From the NCBI GenBank assembly GCA_944376955.1, contig CALWEB010000004.1:1-6446 (forward strand): a stretch of 6,446 nt of DNA, written 5' to 3'. Each line of letters begins with the position of its first letter. The first letter of the stretch is position 1. The position numbers were made by a program, and so were the translations under genes. The stretch comes from an uncultured Agathobaculum sp. (GTDB taxonomy: Bacteria; Bacillota; Clostridia; Oscillospirales; Butyricicoccaceae). Below are positions 5,354 through 6,446 of the stretch, in pieces. Under the pieces are notes generated by a model. That model was not told where the DNA came from. It did not search any database and worked only from the letters and a program-made list of their open reading frames with translations.

Positions 5354-5422
5354 AAAGCCCTCGCGTCTAACAGGATAACCGAAACAGAAAGGGGTGTCCT
5401 GTGATGAAACGACGAGGGCTTT
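5354..5422 (+). repeat. Inverted repeat enclosing the DUF4349 translation start
   Basis: AAAGCCCTCG (5354-5363) and CGAGGGCTTT (5413-5422) are perfect 10-bp inverted repeats separated by 49 bp. The right arm lies inside codons 4-8 of the DUF4349 gene, so the intervening loop contains its ribosome binding site and start codon. In mRNA this could form a stem around the initiation region. It may equally be chance; no regulatory partner is visible. Confidence 0.4.
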
Positions 5423-6306
5423 GTTTGGTATTGGCTTTCCTGCTGTTGCTTCCGCTGGCCGCGTGCGGTGCGGCTTCGAATGACGCGAGCGGTGCGGACG
5501 GTACCGGGGAAGCGGCGATGTCAACCGAAAATGGGGTTGCGATGGACGCGGCGGAATTTGGAAGCACGGCGGATTTTTCTGCAGTGCGGGAGAATGCCAA
5601 ATTGATTTTATCTGCCGATCTGACGCTGGAAACACAGGACTATGAAGCGACCTGTGCCGCGTTGGAGCAGATGACTGCCGAGGCGGGCGGCTATATCCAG
5701 TCGAGCGGCAGTTCCGGCGAAACGGGCAGCCGCACGGCAAGCTATACGCTGCGCGTGCCGCAGGAGCAGTTCGAGCGCTTTTTCGCACAGATTGGGGAAA
5801 GCTGCCATGTGGTGTCGTCCAACCGCTGGAGCGAGGACGTGACCGAGCAATACACAGATATCGAGACGCGGCTTGCCACCTTGCAGACCAAGCACGAACG
5901 CCTGCTGGCGCTGCTCGATCAGGCGGCGAAGATGGAAGATATCATTTCGCTGGAAAACGCGCTGGCCGACTGCGAATATGAGATTGACAGTTTGACGGGG
6001 GAAAAACGGCATTACGATGATCTGGTCGGTTTTTCGACCTTCACCGTCACACTGCGCGAAGTGCAGGTGCTCACGGCGGTGTCCGATGGCACGGGCTTTG
6101 GCGCCCAGCTGTCGCAGGCTGCGCAGAATGGACTGGGCGGGCTAACGGCTGCGGTGCGCGGCATCCTGCTGCTGCTCGTGATGATGTGGCCGGTGCTGGT
6201 GCTGCTGGGCATCGCAGGCGGTGTGTACTGGCGCGTGCGCGTATACCGCACAGCCAAAGCGCAAAAGGAGCAACAAAACGACCCGCCACAAGATAAAAAT
6301 GCATAG
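5401..6306 (+). CDS. DUF4349 domain membrane-anchored lipoprotein
   Basis: This protein of about 300 residues is exported, lipidated and membrane-anchored; its function is unknown. Residues 1-22 form a lipoprotein signal with basic MMKRRG, a hydrophobic core and lipobox LAAC, giving Cys22 as the modified residue. A low-complexity Gly/Ala/Ser linker follows to about residue 60. The DUF4349 domain covers about 65-222, with characteristic features: KLILSADLTLET, SYTLRVPQEQF (114-124), SEDVTEQYTDIETRL (144-158) and a charged helical, probably coiled-coil stretch to about 205, then a strand-rich end. One transmembrane helix lies at about 254-276, followed by a basic cytoplasmic tail. The protein is thus anchored at both ends with the domain outside. 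The start is either GTG 5401 or ATG 5404; AAAGGGG at 5388-5394 is 6 or 9 nt away respectively, so both fit. It follows rubrerythrin by about 100 bp with no convincing promoter between. Confidence 0.88.
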   Translation: MMKRRGLCLVLAFLLLLPLAACGAASNDASGADGTGEAAMSTENGVAMDAAEFGSTADFSAVRENAKLILSADLTLETQDYEATCAALEQMTAEAGGYIQSSGSSGETGSRTASYTLRVPQEQFERFFAQIGESCHVVSSNRWSEDVTEQYTDIETRLATLQTKHERLLALLDQAAKMEDIISLENALADCEYEIDSLTGEKRHYDDLVGFSTFTVTLREVQVLTAVSDGTGFGAQLSQAAQNGLGGLTAAVRGILLLLVMMWPVLVLLGIAGGVYWRVRVYRTAKAQKEQQNDPPQDKNA

Positions 6307-6310
6307 CACC

Positions 6311-6328
6311 CGCGCTGCAAGGCGCGCA
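6311..6328 (+). repeat. Short GCAA-loop hairpin motif, copy 2 (after the DUF4349 gene)
   Basis: CGCGCT-GCAA-GGCGCG (6311-6326) forms a 6-bp stem with one G-U pair and a GCAA tetraloop, beginning 4 bp after the stop codon. Compared with the copy after prfB, the two stem substitutions keep pairing by moving the G-U position, which suggests selection on the RNA fold. It is followed closely by a strong terminator. Confidence 0.5.
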
Positions 6329-6335
6329 TTCAATA

Positions 6336-6366
6336 GAAAAAAGGCCGCTTAGAGCGGCCTTTTTTC
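6336..6366 (+). terminator. Bidirectional intrinsic terminator after the DUF4349 gene
   Basis: GGCCGC (6343-6348) pairs with GCGGCC (6354-6359) around a TTAGA loop, and the flanking A6 and T6 runs extend the symmetry to 13 bp per arm. The T-run follows directly on the plus strand 30 bp after the DUF4349 stop, so this ends that transcript. The A-run would equally serve a transcript arriving from the right on the minus strand. Confidence 0.92.
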
Positions 6367-6442
6367 AGCAAAGCCGGGGACATGTGCCTCGGCTTTGCTC
6401 CAAGAGAGCGGTTTTGCGTGCCGGATTGGCGCGCAAAACCGC
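6367..6442. repeat. Two further long hairpins in tandem at the right edge
   Basis: AGCAAAGCCGGGG (6367-6379) pairs at all 13 positions, with one G-U, with CCTCGGCTTTGCT (6387-6399) around a 7-nt loop. Nine bases later GCGGTTTTGCG (6408-6418) pairs with CGCAAAACCGC (6432-6442), and the inner bases TGCC/GGCG lengthen the stem to 15 bp around GGATT. Neither is followed by a T-run on the plus strand inside the window. No gene is visible here. Possible roles include extra terminators for a convergent gene or a structured RNA cut by the edge. Confidence 0.55.
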
Positions 6443-6446
6443 GAAA

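Noticed and set aside
4769..5788. Minus-strand open frame (339 codons) across rubrerythrin and DUF4349
   Set aside because: It crosses two well-supported plus-strand genes and their spacer; its Arg/Pro/His-rich translation is typical of a shadow frame.

Overview
The window is a GC-rich chromosomal segment with conventional housekeeping gene content. It most resembles a Gram-positive anaerobe of the class Clostridia, probably of the Oscillospiraceae/Butyricicoccaceae type. That placement is inferred from the secA/prfB proximity, a fused rubrerythrin, strong AGGAGG-type ribosome binding sites, a DUF4349 lipoprotein and a manganese riboswitch. I see no phage, insertion sequence, CRISPR, tRNA or rRNA signal.

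Layout from left to right. Positions 1-1231 (minus strand) are the first 410 codons of secA, cut by the left edge, with its own promoter at 1286-1313. Positions 1345-1373 are the terminator of the next gene, a CaCA-family cation exchanger on the minus strand (1378-2307). Its leader (about 2350-2522) holds a sigma-A-type promoter, a yybP-ykoY manganese aptamer and an intrinsic terminator whose 5' arm is the same stretch of RNA as the 3' strand of aptamer helix P1. This is a complete transcriptional switch and it predicts a Mn2+-induced exporter. Facing away from it, prfB (release factor 2, plus strand, 2605-3726) has its own promoter and no programmed frameshift.

After prfB come two 119-residue half-size TauE/SafE (TSUP) proteins encoded back to back (3814-4173 and 4170-4529) with a GTGA start/stop overlap. 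A terminator-like hairpin holds the Shine-Dalgarno sequence of the first one. A 206-bp spacer follows, containing competing hairpins and an 11-bp AT-rich inverted repeat, and leads to rubrerythrin (4736-5299). About 100 bp later comes a DUF4349 lipoprotein (start 5401 or 5404, end 6306). The window ends in four consecutive hairpins, the second being a strong bidirectional terminator.

Functionally this is a mosaic of single-gene or two-gene transcription units: protein export (SecA), translation termination (RF2), metal homeostasis (riboswitch plus exchanger), small-anion transport (TauE pair), peroxide defence (rubrerythrin) and an envelope protein of unknown role. The items most worth a second look are the manganese switch on an exchanger usually annotated as calcium/sodium, and the split TauE pair with its RBS-containing hairpin.
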